From positions 52,290 to 116,289 of the forward strand of contig CALIRO010000001.1 in the NCBI GenBank assembly GCA_938042245.1: a stretch of DNA of 64,000 nucleotides, read 5' to 3'. A program made the position numbers and the translations under genes. Positions 19,678-28,397 of this stretch are shown in pieces (within the stretch, counting starts at the first letter, position 1; every line of letters begins with the position of its first letter). The notes beneath the pieces are model-generated. The model saw only the letters and a program-made list of their open reading frames with translations. It was not told the origin of the DNA and ran no database searches. The stretch comes from an uncultured Thermoguttaceae bacterium (GTDB lineage Bacteria > Planctomycetota > Planctomycetia > Pirellulales > Thermoguttaceae).

Positions 19678-19724
19678 ATCCACTATATTGTGGTCCATTT
19701 GGTATTGGCTACAATATATAGTAG
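19678..19724 (+). promoter_or_regulatory. Tandem NrdR-like boxes upstream of nrdJ
   Basis: The NrdR consensus is a 16-base palindrome with core CWATATATWG. Box 2 (19709-19724) has the perfect core CAATATATAG; box 1 (19678-19693) has CACTATATTG, one mismatch. Their cores are 31 bases apart, three helical turns, which is the usual arrangement of NrdR boxes. NrdR represses ribonucleotide reductase genes when dATP is abundant, and the gene just downstream is a ribonucleotide reductase, so the assignment fits. The nrdR gene itself is not in the window. Confidence 0.8.
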
Positions 19725-19857
19725 ATAGCGCGGTGTTTTGCCCTTCTAGATACGTTGGCTCTTCGATCGCCCAAAGCAAGCTATCTCATCAAAGGAGGGC
19801 ATCAGGAAATTGGTTTGGTAAAGTCCCTATTTTAAGGAGCTATTGGAGGGCTCGAAC

Positions 19858-22800
19858 ATGCATCCGGTTGATACTACTCAGCAAACCAGCAGCGTTCAAG
19901 TTGGTCAAGAGAAGGGTTCGGAATCGGCTCGGGAAGGATTGACCATCCAGCCGGTCTTCTGCCCCCCGGAACTGGCCGATCCGTTCGACTCCGTAGCCTG
20001 GGAGCGGCGAACCGCTGTCATTAAAGGCGACGACGGTCAGGTGCTGTTTGAACAGACGGATTGTGAATTTCCAGCCACCTGGAGCCAATTGGCAACCAAT
20101 GTAGTGGCCAGCAAATATTTTTACGGCGAAATCGGCACCCCCCGGCGGGAAAAGAGCGTTCGGCAATTGATCCATCGGGTAGCCCGCACCATTACCGATT
20201 GGGGCTTGGCCGACGGCTATTTTGCTACCCCTGCCGACGGCGAGCGATTCTATCGGGAATTGGTCTGGCTATGTCTGCACCAGTACGCAGCGTTCAATTC
20301 GCCGGTCTGGTTCAATGTGGGGCTATATCATCAGTACGGCATCAAGGGTGCCCAATGCACCTGGCATTGGAACGCCGAAAAGGGCCAGGCCGAACAGCCA
20401 GAAAATCCCTACGAATATCCTCAGGCCTCCGCCTGTTTCATCCAGAGCGTGCAAGACAATATGGAGGACATCATGGAGCTGGCCCGGAGCGAGGCGATGC
20501 TGTTTAAGTTTGGCTCCGGGACCGGGACGGATCTATCCACGCTGCGTTCTTTCCGAGAAAAACTTTCTGGCGGGGGTAAACCTTCCGGGCCGCTTTCCTT
20601 TATGCGGGTCTATGATCAGATTGCTGCGGTGGTAAAAAGCGGGGGGAAGACCCGGCGGGCCGCCAAAATGCAATCCCTGAAAGTTACCCACCCGGACATC
20701 ATGGAATTTATCCAGTGCAAGCGGCGTGAAGAGCGAAAGGCCCGGATGCTCATTGAAAAGGGACTCAGCCCGGAAGAGGCGATCAACTCGGTCTTGTTCC
20801 AAAACGCCAATCTTTCGGTGCGGGTAACCGATGAGTTCATGCGGGCCGTGGAAACGGATCAAATGTGGACCACCCATTGGGTCACCGACCCAACCAAAGA
20901 AGGTCCCACCTATCGGGCCCGGGAGCTTTTAGATGCCATGGCCGAATGCGCCTGGGAGTGCGGCGATCCCGGCGTGCAATACGATACGACGATCAACCGC
21001 TGGCACACCTGCCCCAACTCCGGCCGGATCAACGCCTCCAACCCCTGCTCCGAATATATGTTCCTGGATGATTCGGCCTGTAACCTGGCAAGCATGAACC
21101 TGATGAAGTTCCGGCGGGAGGATGGCGCGTTCGACGCCCAAGCGTTTGCCGCCGCTTGCCGAATCATTTTCATCGCCCAAGAAATCCTGGTCGATCGCTC
21201 TAGCTATCCCACCAAAAAGATTACCGTGAATAGCCATCGGTTCCGGCCGATCGGCCTGGGATATACGAACCTGGGGAGTCTGATCATGGCCAGCGGGCTG
21301 CCGTATGATTCTGACCAAGCCCGAGGCCTTTGCAGTGTGGTCACCGCGATCATGACCGGAGCAGCCTACCGGACTAGTGTGGAGTTGGCCGCTGCGAAAG
21401 GAGCTTTTGAGGGCTTTGAACAGAACCGAGAGGCGATGCTCCATGTCATGGAGATGCATTGGGATGCGGTGCAAAAGATCCGGCATGCGCCGCCGGAGCT
21501 TCAGGAAGCAGCCCGAAAAATCTGGGACGAAGTCCTCCTGGAAGGACGACGCTATGGCTTTCGAAACGCTCAGGCCACCGTGTTGGCACCCACCGGAACG
21601 ATCAGCTTCATGATGGATTGTGACACGACCGGCATTGAGCCGGACATCGCCCTGGTCAAATACAAACAACTGGCCGGCGGCGGGGTACTGAAGATCGTCA
21701 ATCATACGGTGCCGTTGGCGCTGCGCACGCTCGGGTATTCGGACGCCCAAATCCAGTCCATTATGGAATATGTACACCGGGAAGGCACTATCGAGGGCGC
21801 CCCGGAATTAAAACCGGAGCATTTGCCGGTCTTTGACTGTGCCTTCCAGCCGGCCAAAGGAACTCGCTCGATCCATTGGCGGGCGCACATTTTGATGATG
21901 GCGGCTGCCCAGCCGTTCCTCTCCGGCGCCATTTCCAAAACGGTCAACCTGCCCAAAGCCGCTACCCCGCAGGATATCCGGGATGCCTATATGGAAGGGT
22001 GGCGGTTGGGCTTGAAGGCCTTGGCCGTCTATCGCGACGGCTCCAAAAACATGCAGGTGCTGACGGTCAAAAAGGAAGACAAACAGAAGCAGCAAGAGCT
22101 CCTCAAGAGCCTGCCAGCGCCTCGACGCGAACGTTTGCCTGACACGCGAAAGTCCATCACCCATAAATTTTCGGTGGCTGGCCATGAAGGTTATATCACC
22201 GTGGGCATGTATCCGGATGGTCGGCCTGGAGAACTTTTTATCACGATGGCTAAGGAGGGGAGCACCATTGGTGGCCTGATGGATTGCTTCGGCACAGCCG
22301 TCTCGATGAGCTTGCAGTATGGGGTGCCGTTGGAGGTATATGTCAATAAGTTTACCAACACACGATTTGAACCAATGGGCTATACTTCCAATCCGGAAAT
22401 CCGGTACGCCAAAAGTATTGTAGATTACATTTTCCGTTGGTTGGGTCTGATGTTTTTGCCCGGCTATCGGGAGGCCCAACGGGCCAGCGAACTGGAGGGC
22501 CTGCCCACCGGCGAACCCTCAGCGGCGCGGACAGGTGGGACAGAAGCCTCTCCAGCCTCCCCAGGGGTTTCGGTTCCGGCCTGGCAATTTTGGGCCCCCG
22601 GCGCCGAGTCGCCCAATGGAGCCCGGCAACAGCCCGAACCCTCGGCCGGCGGTCGTACCGGGAAGCAAGAATCGGCTCCGTGGCCGGCACCCGGGGAAGC
22701 AAAATCCTCCGCCGGGCCAACTGCCCGGCCTTCCGGAGAAACTCCCTCAGCCGCCCCTTCATCCCCAAACCCTCTCCAAGCTGCTGTGGGTCCTTCTGCC

Positions 22801-22926
22801 CGGCTCCAGGAAATCGTCCTTTTCCAAGATGACGCCCCACCCTGCGATCGCTGCGGCGCCATCACCTGGCGGAGCGGCAATTGCTACGTCTGCCGCAACT
22901 GCGGCCACAGCATGGGCTGCTCGTAA
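19858..22926 (+). CDS. nrdJ: Adenosylcobalamin-dependent ribonucleotide reductase
   Basis: 1022 residues from the ATG at 19858, which has TTGGAGGG seven bases upstream; an in-frame TTG at 19843 is less likely. This class II enzyme reduces ribonucleotides to deoxyribonucleotides using a B12-derived thiyl radical. Signatures: GSGTGTDLSTLRSFREKLSG (about 215-235), the catalytic NPCSEYMFLDDSACNLASMN region (about 393-412, Cys and Glu of N-x-C-x-E present), APTGTISFMMDCDTTGIEPD (about 575-595). A Pro/Ala/Ser-rich, probably disordered linker (about 885-975) precedes a C-terminal cysteine cluster (CDRCGAITWRSGNCYVCRNC, about 998-1017), the zinc-ribbon and redox tail of long NrdJ proteins. Upstream are two NrdR-like boxes, so it is probably NrdR-controlled. 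No other reductase is in the window. Confidence 0.96.
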   Translation: MHPVDTTQQTSSVQVGQEKGSESAREGLTIQPVFCPPELADPFDSVAWERRTAVIKGDDGQVLFEQTDCEFPATWSQLATNVVASKYFYGEIGTPRREKSVRQLIHRVARTITDWGLADGYFATPADGERFYRELVWLCLHQYAAFNSPVWFNVGLYHQYGIKGAQCTWHWNAEKGQAEQPENPYEYPQASACFIQSVQDNMEDIMELARSEAMLFKFGSGTGTDLSTLRSFREKLSGGGKPSGPLSFMRVYDQIAAVVKSGGKTRRAAKMQSLKVTHPDIMEFIQCKRREERKARMLIEKGLSPEEAINSVLFQNANLSVRVTDEFMRAVETDQMWTTHWVTDPTKEGPTYRARELLDAMAECAWECGDPGVQYDTTINRWHTCPNSGRINASNPCSEYMFLDDSACNLASMNLMKFRREDGAFDAQAFAAACRIIFIAQEILVDRSSYPTKKITVNSHRFRPIGLGYTNLGSLIMASGLPYDSDQARGLCSVVTAIMTGAAYRTSVELAAAKGAFEGFEQNREAMLHVMEMHWDAVQKIRHAPPELQEAARKIWDEVLLEGRRYGFRNAQATVLAPTGTISFMMDCDTTGIEPDIALVKYKQLAGGGVLKIVNHTVPLALRTLGYSDAQIQSIMEYVHREGTIEGAPELKPEHLPVFDCAFQPAKGTRSIHWRAHILMMAAAQPFLSGAISKTVNLPKAATPQDIRDAYMEGWRLGLKALAVYRDGSKNMQVLTVKKEDKQKQQELLKSLPAPRRERLPDTRKSITHKFSVAGHEGYITVGMYPDGRPGELFITMAKEGSTIGGLMDCFGTAVSMSLQYGVPLEVYVNKFTNTRFEPMGYTSNPEIRYAKSIVDYIFRWLGLMFLPGYREAQRASELEGLPTGEPSAARTGGTEASPASPGVSVPAWQFWAPGAESPNGARQQPEPSAGGRTGKQESAPWPAPGEAKSSAGPTARPSGETPSAAPSSPNPLQAAVGPSARLQEIVLFQDDAPPCDRCGAITWRSGNCYVCRNCGHSMGCS

Positions 22927-22931
22927 CCCCC

Positions 22932-22956
22932 TTCCCCACCCGGGGAAACTTTCTTG
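22932..22956 (+). terminator. Weak terminator-like hairpin after nrdJ
   Basis: TTCCCC-ACCC-GGGGAA (22932-22947) forms a six-pair stem with a four-base loop, followed by ACTTTCTT. The stem and T-run are short, so this is tentative. Confidence 0.3.
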
Positions 22957-23088
22957 GCGTAGCAGCTTCTGGTAAACTATCCAGTACGCCTCTCTAGAGG
23001 AAAAGGGGAGACTTTACTCTCCAAGGTCATCTAGGAAAGATTCGGCGAGTGTTTTCTTGCCACCCTGCGATGAGTGAGGAGTCTGCCG

Positions 23089-24156
23089 ATGAAGACTAGG
23101 CGTTGGTTTGTTTTGCTTTGCGGCTTGTGGACGGTCGGATCGGCGGTCAGTCTGGCGGCAGAGGGGCACTCCGCCGGCGTTTCGGCGCCGGAGGCTCGGT
23201 GGACAACCCTTTGGAACGATCCCCGCCTGGTGGAAGAAATCCAGGCCTTCCTGAAGACGGTGCGCCAGGAGGAAATCCGCCGACATTTATTTTATCTGGC
23301 CAAGGACCCGTTGCCGTTTCGGAAACTGAATTACACCCGTCCCGGCCAGCAGAAAAACACTCTCTATGAGGCGGATGATTATATTGCAGCGGAGCTTCAG
23401 AAGTGGGGCTACCAGGTGGATCGGGAGGAGGCGATGGTGCAAGCCTATCGCCGTGATCCGAAAAAACCAAAGGCCCACCAATACTTCCCACCTGCCCCGG
23501 AGGATCCGTGGTACAAGGCCTATAATCTCTATGCGGAGCGGAAAGGCCGACGCCAACCGGAGGAGATCATCCTCCTGGTAGCGCACAAAGATTCTCAAAG
23601 CTGGGTCGATTCGCCCGGCGCCAACGACAATGCCATTGGAACCTCTGGCCTTTTGGAGATTGCCCGGGTGTTGGCCCAGCATCCTAGCGACCGGACCATT
23701 CGATTCTTGTGGTGCAATGAGGAGCATACGCCTTGGACAAGTGTTACTGCCGCTCGGAAAGCCAAACAGCGGGGCGACAAAATCATCGCCGTATTTAACC
23801 TGGACGGCATCGGCGCCAAATCGGCCGAGGATACAGCAGCCGGCAAAAAGAAAAATGTCCTTGTATTTACCTTGCCGGAGGGCGAAGCCATTGCCCGATT
23901 GGCCTTGGCCGCCAATGAACGGTTCCGGATCGGGCTAGAGCAAAAGATCTTCCAACGCCCTCGCCCCGGCGACGACGACGGATCGTTTGTCCAAGCCGGC
24001 TATCCAGCCGCCCTGCTGATGATCGGTTCCTATCCATACGCCGACCCCAACTACCATACCGAAGGCGATATTCCGGAACGGACCGATGTGCCCAATGCCG
24101 CCATGACGGTCCAGTTGACGTTGGCAGTGGTGCTGACCCTGGACCGGTCGCCATGA
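23089..24156 (+). CDS. Secreted M28-family zinc peptidase
   Basis: 355 residues. The ATG at 23089 follows GAGGAG by seven bases, which is better than the GTG at 23074. A signal peptide is visible (KTRRWFVLLCGLWTVGSAVSLAAEG), so export is expected. M28 motifs in order: LLVAHKDSQSWVDSPGANDN (zinc-binding His and Asp with the PGANDNA bridge Asp, about 165-184), WCNEEHTPW (general-base Glu pair, about 208-216), FNLDGIG (zinc Asp), and a late YHTEGDIPE (zinc His, about 328-336). All metal ligands look present, so it should be active as an aminopeptidase-like enzyme. The usual HxD is HKD here. It is 162 bases after nrdJ; no functional link is apparent. Confidence 0.85.
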   Translation: MKTRRWFVLLCGLWTVGSAVSLAAEGHSAGVSAPEARWTTLWNDPRLVEEIQAFLKTVRQEEIRRHLFYLAKDPLPFRKLNYTRPGQQKNTLYEADDYIAAELQKWGYQVDREEAMVQAYRRDPKKPKAHQYFPPAPEDPWYKAYNLYAERKGRRQPEEIILLVAHKDSQSWVDSPGANDNAIGTSGLLEIARVLAQHPSDRTIRFLWCNEEHTPWTSVTAARKAKQRGDKIIAVFNLDGIGAKSAEDTAAGKKKNVLVFTLPEGEAIARLALAANERFRIGLEQKIFQRPRPGDDDGSFVQAGYPAALLMIGSYPYADPNYHTEGDIPERTDVPNAAMTVQLTLAVVLTLDRSP

Positions 24157-24319
24157 GCGGAGCAAGCTTCTTTCCTGGTGCGGTGGCAGGCTAGAGCGGA
24201 TTCTGATCTGGTCGTCCGCCGGGAAGTGGCTCCGTTTTTTTCCGTGCCGGCTCTGGGATGTTTGTTTGGAAGGAGTGTCTTTCCACGTTTCGCCTGAGGC
24301 GGACCGGTGTTCTTCACGT

Positions 24320-25519
24320 TCAGACGCCGCCTTCGGATGAACCAGGGGGTGCCTGAGCGGAGTCAAAGGCACGTTGGGCTGCCTCATAGACCGTGCGAAG
24401 CGGCAGGCCCTGTTGGGCCGCCACCCGTTGGCAGGCTTCAAATTCCGGCGAAAACCGGGCCTGCCCATCTGGCCCCCAACAGAGTTTCCCTTCGATCGCT
24501 CCCCAGACGGTCTGGACGGTATAGGTGGCACGGGGCAGCAGATGTCGGCTTACCGGCCAGCGCCGAATGCCCAAAGTAGTCGTTTCCTGAAAGAGAATCT
24601 GCTCCAATCGGCCCACGTCTTCCGACCGACAGAGCACCGAAACTTTCACTGCGGGCCGATTCTTCTTCATCTGGATGGCTGTGGTGTAAACGTCCAATGC
24701 CCCGGCCTCCAGAAGCCGAGCGGCGCAATAGCCAATCCACTGCCCACTGATATCGTCCAGGTTGGTTTCGAGCATCCAAATGGTGTCGGCAGCGAGTAGG
24801 TGGATCGGACGGCCGAGAAACAATCGCAACATATTGGGTTGTTCTTGGAGATCTCGTGTTCCGGCCCCATAGCCAATCCGCTCCACCTGCATGGCCGGCA
24901 GGGGACCAAACTCCTGGACCAAACAGGCCAAGATGGCGGCGCCGGTGGGAGTGGTCAGTTCCGCCTGTACGGTGGAATCGGCCAGGGGAAGGCCGCACAA
25001 AAGTTCTGCCGTCGCGGGTGCTGGGACCGGTAACCGGCCATGCGCCGTCTGGACCCAGCCGCTGCCGACCGGCACAGGAGATGCTATAAGTTTGCCCACT
25101 TCTAGTAGATCCAGCCCCACTGCAACCGCACAAATGTCTACAATCGAATCCACCGCGCCCAGTTCATGAAAATGGACCTCTTCTAGGCTGGTGCCGTGAA
25201 CCTTGGCCTCGGCCTGGGCCAATCGGATGAAAATTTCTAACGCCCTCTCTTTCTGCCGATCCGTCAATCGACTCCCCTCAATAATGGCCCGGATGTCATG
25301 CAAGTGCCGATGAGCGCTCTGCGGCGGATGCTCTACCGTAATCTTCAAAGCCCGAATCCCCTTCTTTTTTACCTCGGCGGCAACCACCCGGGCACCAAGG
25401 CCAAGAGAATCGATCGCTTCATTAAGGGCCTCCAACGACGCTCCCGCATCCACCAACCCGGCCACCATCATGTCCCCACTAATCCCACTGGAACAATCTA
25501 AATAAGCAACCTTTCCCAT
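24320..25519 (-). CDS. larC: Nickel-pincer cofactor insertion protein LarC
   Basis: 399 residues. The ATG at 25519 has GGGAGGAGAG at good distance; a frame to 25558 exists but lacks this. The start GKVAYLDCSSGISGDMMVAG is the LarC (DUF111) signature. Further family marks are HFHELGAVDSIVDICAVAVG (about 110-129), PVPAPATAELLCGLP (about 155-170), TPTGAAILACL (about 185) and ETNLDDISGQWIGY (about 255-268). LarC puts nickel into the pincer cofactor of lactate racemase and related LarA-type enzymes, using CTP. LarB, LarE and LarA are not in the window, so the protein is an orphan here. It is convergent with the M28 peptidase gene. Confidence 0.93.
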   Translation of the reverse strand: MGKVAYLDCSSGISGDMMVAGLVDAGASLEALNEAIDSLGLGARVVAAEVKKKGIRALKITVEHPPQSAHRHLHDIRAIIEGSRLTDRQKERALEIFIRLAQAEAKVHGTSLEEVHFHELGAVDSIVDICAVAVGLDLLEVGKLIASPVPVGSGWVQTAHGRLPVPAPATAELLCGLPLADSTVQAELTTPTGAAILACLVQEFGPLPAMQVERIGYGAGTRDLQEQPNMLRLFLGRPIHLLAADTIWMLETNLDDISGQWIGYCAARLLEAGALDVYTTAIQMKKNRPAVKVSVLCRSEDVGRLEQILFQETTTLGIRRWPVSRHLLPRATYTVQTVWGAIEGKLCWGPDGQARFSPEFEACQRVAAQQGLPLRTVYEAAQRAFDSAQAPPGSSEGGV

Positions 25520-25950
25520 GGGAACTTCTCTCCTCCCTCGTGAAAAAAACCGTGCCATTTCCGTCGAATGGCCGAACCTGTCATTCCTGCGGAATCAGGA
25601 ATTCCGGTTTTTTTCTAATGGTTTACTTTTTCCGGAACACTTCCGCCGAATGGTGCACCAAGACCTTCCTCCAAAAGCAGGAATCCAGTTTTTTGTGCTA
25701 GGTGATTTGTGCTGCACTGCCCCTTGGGCGGCAGTAACCCCTAAAGGCTTTCCCCGAATCAACCAGGCCGCTTCTTCATTCGGCGAAAGTGTTCCCCTTT
25801 TCTAAATTCCCGCTTTCGGGGAAATGACAACATGGGGCCTTCCTCGAAAAAGCCAAGGGAGTTCTTATTTCAGTGGAACTGCGACGAAAAACCTTGCTAG
25901 CTGAGTATAACACAGCCCCCTGAAGAATTAAACACAAAGACGTATCCCCC
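25520..25950. other. Intergenic region with degraded palindromic repeats
   Basis: No gene supported. It holds a variant of the dispersed repeat (CATTCCTGCGGAATCAGGAA, 25581-25600) and further GCAGGAATCC-like and CCGAATGG-like pieces to about 25800, apparently overlapping decayed copies. Confidence 0.5.
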
Positions 25951-26808
25951 CTATATGATCAATGCAGTTAGGACCAATAGCCTGGGCTTTTCCGGCCGGG
26001 TCAAAAGACGTAGCAGATCCCATGGATTGACAGAGACTCTAGATGGTGGATACTCTGAACTTTGGTGGTTCATGGAGTTTCTAGTTTGGGAGGAGGTGGG
26101 CCTATGTCTAGGATAGCAACATGCACGGCAATTGTCATCTGGGGGTTGGAAGTTCTTGGAGCGGCACAGGCTGCTGATAATGTCGCAGCTCCGATGGAGC
26201 GGGCAAAACAGCCCACGGTCCAAGAGCTTTCGCGGGCCGAAAAGGTAGTCCAAGAGGTCTATGGCCGGGATATGGCCCGTGTGAAGACCGCGGCGGATCG
26301 GGCTAAGCTGGCCCGTGATATCCTTCAGGCGGCCTTCCTCAATAAAGCCGGTAATAGTCTCTGGCAATAGTTGGCAAGGCCAGCCAAGGCCGTTTCGGTC
26401 GGTTACCATCAGGGCCGTATCACCCTGATTGCCGCTGGAGGCCTGGACCTGAATGGAACGGTTGCTTACGGCAAAGTAATAGCCAGCGGCCTTAAGATCG
26501 GCGATCAACAGTTGGAGGGCTTCGCGCAGGCTAGGCCGGGGCAGGTTTTTTTCCTGCACGTAGCGCAGAAGCAGTTCTTGGGCGGCGGCGGTAATTTGGC
26601 CTTGCCAGCCTCCGGCGGCTGCTAGCCAGCTAGGCCGGTATCGCCAGGCTGGTTCGGCCTCCGGCGCTAGGTCCAAGACGGCTTGTAGGGCCTGCCATTT
26701 CGTGGCTACCTGCCCGGTGCGTGCGGCATCCAGGGCATGGGCCAATCCAAACAGTTTTCCCCAAAGGTTCAGCAGTCCATTATTTCCGGCGGGATCGTAG
26801 AGCAACAT
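25951..26808 (-). CDS. Unknown cassette protein with chimeric C-terminus
   Basis: 285 residues, function unknown. It begins 15 bases after the stop of the preceding unknown gene, with AAGGAAACC before the ATG, so the two are an operon. The first 150 or so residues look like a real protein: LYDPAGNNGLLNLWGKLFGL at the start, then helical segments (AQELLLRYVQEKNLPRPSLR, LLIADLKAAGYYFAVSNRS) and a beta-rich end. I recall similar openings (FDP-GN-GLF--LGKLF) in planctomycete proteins of unknown, possibly phage-like, clusters. After about residue 155 the frame runs antisense through a plus-strand gene remnant (26104-26335) and is rich in Cys, His and Pro. The original C-terminus has probably been lost and replaced by chance sequence. 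Confidence 0.55.
   Translation of the reverse strand: MLLYDPAGNNGLLNLWGKLFGLAHALDAARTGQVATKWQALQAVLDLAPEAEPAWRYRPSWLAAAGGWQGQITAAAQELLLRYVQEKNLPRPSLREALQLLIADLKAAGYYFAVSNRSIQVQASSGNQGDTALMVTDRNGLGWPCQLLPETITGFIEEGRLKDITGQLSPIRRGLHTGHIPAIDLLDYLFGPRKLLDRGLFCPLHRSCDIISSLCRSKNFQPPDDNCRACCYPRHRPTSSQTRNSMNHQSSEYPPSRVSVNPWDLLRLLTRPEKPRLLVLTALII
26104..26370 (+). pseudogene. 5' remnant of a secreted-protein gene
   Basis: The ATG at 26104 has GGAGGAGG just upstream and begins with a good signal peptide (SRIATCTAIVIWGLEVLGAAQAA, cleavage after AQA). The mature part QELSRAEKVVQEVYGRDMAR and KTAADRAKLARDILQAA (up to about 26330) matches a helical start module common in planctomycete secreted proteins (EV-G-D-A-AKT--EK-ALA--L). 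After that the frame changes character and stops at 26370, where the opposite-strand cassette begins. I read this as the head of a gene truncated when the cassette inserted at about 26335. Confidence 0.6.
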
Positions 26809-26823
26809 GGCTAGGTTTCCTTG

Positions 26824-28084
26824 CTATTTTGGAAATCCAAGACCTAATTTTTGTGTAAACTTGGTGGCATCGAAGCCACGGCTGGGCAGTTTGGTGCGAT
26901 CCAAGGCAATATGTGGCGGATAGCCGATGGACCACGTGGTCTCTAAGTGCAACGGTTGATCGATCAGGTAACGGTATTTGGCGCGCACGCGGAAGATCAA
27001 TTCTCGGCCGGTAGGGCCTTTGGTGGGCGGAAAAGGCTGGACTTCGTAAGAGACTAAATAATGTTTTGCCGAATTCGGGTCGGTACCTGGGATTTCGTCC
27101 TGTGGATAGGGCAGTTCGGGCCAATCGCCGACACGTTCGGCGTCGTAGATAAGGATGTGATCCATTACTGCTTCTGCCAGTTGGACTATCGTTACGGTAG
27201 GTTGAGGTGAGTTCGATTGGCCTGGGGAGGTGGCTTTTTTGGCTTTCGGGCAGCCGATACGCATTTTCTTATGATGGAAGATGTTATACATTCGGACAAA
27301 GGTATAAAGAGATTTTTGATGTTCTTCTGAATAAGGGGCTGGATCGTGGAATTGATCGCGTCGGGGGAGCCAATCGACCCGATGGACAGGCGGGGGAGCG
27401 GCCCCTGCGCCTTCGATGGGCATTGGTTTCCATTCCTCCGGGAGTCCCTCATTGGCGCCGATATGGTGCGGCGGCCGGTGAGGGCGCTGCAAATAGCATT
27501 GGATAAGCCACCACAGGGCTAGGTCTTGCAGGCTGCGTTTTCCTTGGCCAGTGTATCCGTAAGGGTCGGGCGTCCAGGATAGATGCGGATTGTAGCCGTC
27601 AGGCCCTTGGACCCCGGTAGGCGGAACAGGTTCTTTCGAGAGGTCCAAATCCTTGCCCAATTGGAGCCATTGCTGTTCCAGGAAATCCATCGATAGGGAT
27701 TGGGGATTGGCCGGATCGCCCAGGACGGCCAATTCGATATGGCCTTCGACGGCGTTTTCTTGGCCGATTTCTTCCACCAGGTCCGCTTGGGTAATGTAAT
27801 AGCTTTGGCCGTAGTTTTTGGCGTTGGTCAAAAACTGGGTATAGAAATCCATGATCTGGACTGCTCGGGCTAGCAAGGCCGATTTGGGTGCAAATGGCGG
27901 TCCTTCCAGGCGGACTTGGCAGGCGGCGGTAAATCGCACGCCGTCGGCGGTGCTGCGGCGATGGCGCACCTGAATGCGTGTGGCAGGCCAAGGGGTCGCC
28001 GTAGCGGACCCGTTGGCCATCAAAATACCGAAAGTAAATCCCAGAGCGTCTTAATTTCCACCGTCGCAGCCAGTTTCGGAACAT
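26824..28084 (-). pseudogene. Unknown cassette gene with a frameshift
   Basis: Two frames seem to make up one gene. The first (ATG at 28084) gives MFRNWLRRWKLRRSGIYFRY then FDGQRVRYGDPLA and then loses protein-like character. The second frame, open from 28023 to 26824, becomes protein-like exactly there (TRIQVRHRRSTADGVRFTAA) and continues for about 380 residues. The frames join if one base is removed from the run of four G (C on the coding strand) at 27992-27995. So this is a +1 frameshift by mutation, sequencing error or recoding. Conserved-looking phrases: VMDHILIYDAERVGDWPELP, DWLPRRDQFHDPAPYSEEH, SLSMDFLEQQWLQLGKDLDL. No signal peptide, helix or known motif. Function unknown; part of a three-gene cassette. 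Confidence 0.55.
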
Positions 28085-28224
28085 GGCTCCTGGATGCCTC
28101 CTTCCTCTAATGGGGGTGTTGGTTCTTGATCCGTTGGGTTCGGTTCTTTGGGCTGCTTTTGCTCCGGCGGCAGAACAGGCGGCCGCTCAGACGGTTCTGG
28201 TGGGCTAATCCCCCAGAGTCCCAT
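28051..28224 (-). CDS. Small proline-rich protein
   Basis: 57 residues. The frame is open to 28299, but ATG 28224 has AAGGAGAG at ideal distance and starts MGLWGISPPEPSERPPVLPP. The rest is rich in Pro and Glu (PTPPLEEGG) and ends with CSETGCDGGN. It overlaps the start of the next gene (28084) by 34 bases, which suggests translational coupling. It looks like the first gene of the unknown cassette. No function can be assigned. Confidence 0.5.
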   Translation of the reverse strand: MGLWGISPPEPSERPPVLPPEQKQPKEPNPTDQEPTPPLEEGGIQEPCSETGCDGGN

Positions 28225-28337
28225 GGAATGCTCTCCTTGGGTCCAAGGAAAAAAACATGCTGCCAGTATGGTTCCACTATACCAAGCCGGGGTAGTCAAA
28301 ATGGGACAGTTCCCCCCCGGTAGGCCTCAGCAAGAAA

Positions 28338-28375
28338 CAAAAATGCCCCGGCCAGGCTTCCTGCCCAGCCAGGGC
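28338..28375 (-). terminator. Strong intrinsic terminator (minus strand)
   Basis: GCCCCGGCCAGGC (28345-28357) and GCCCAGCCAGGGC (28363-28375) form a 13-pair stem with GU pairs and a five-base loop. On the minus strand it is followed by ATTTTTG. It ends transcription of the chimeric gene at 28398 before the cassette. Confidence 0.75.
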
Positions 28376-28397
28376 TGCTTATGGCAATGGCTTCCGA

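Noticed and set aside
19245..19857. Cobalamin riboswitch before the B12-dependent reductase
   Set aside because: The conserved B12 box and core elements are not visible; the NrdR-like boxes explain the region better.
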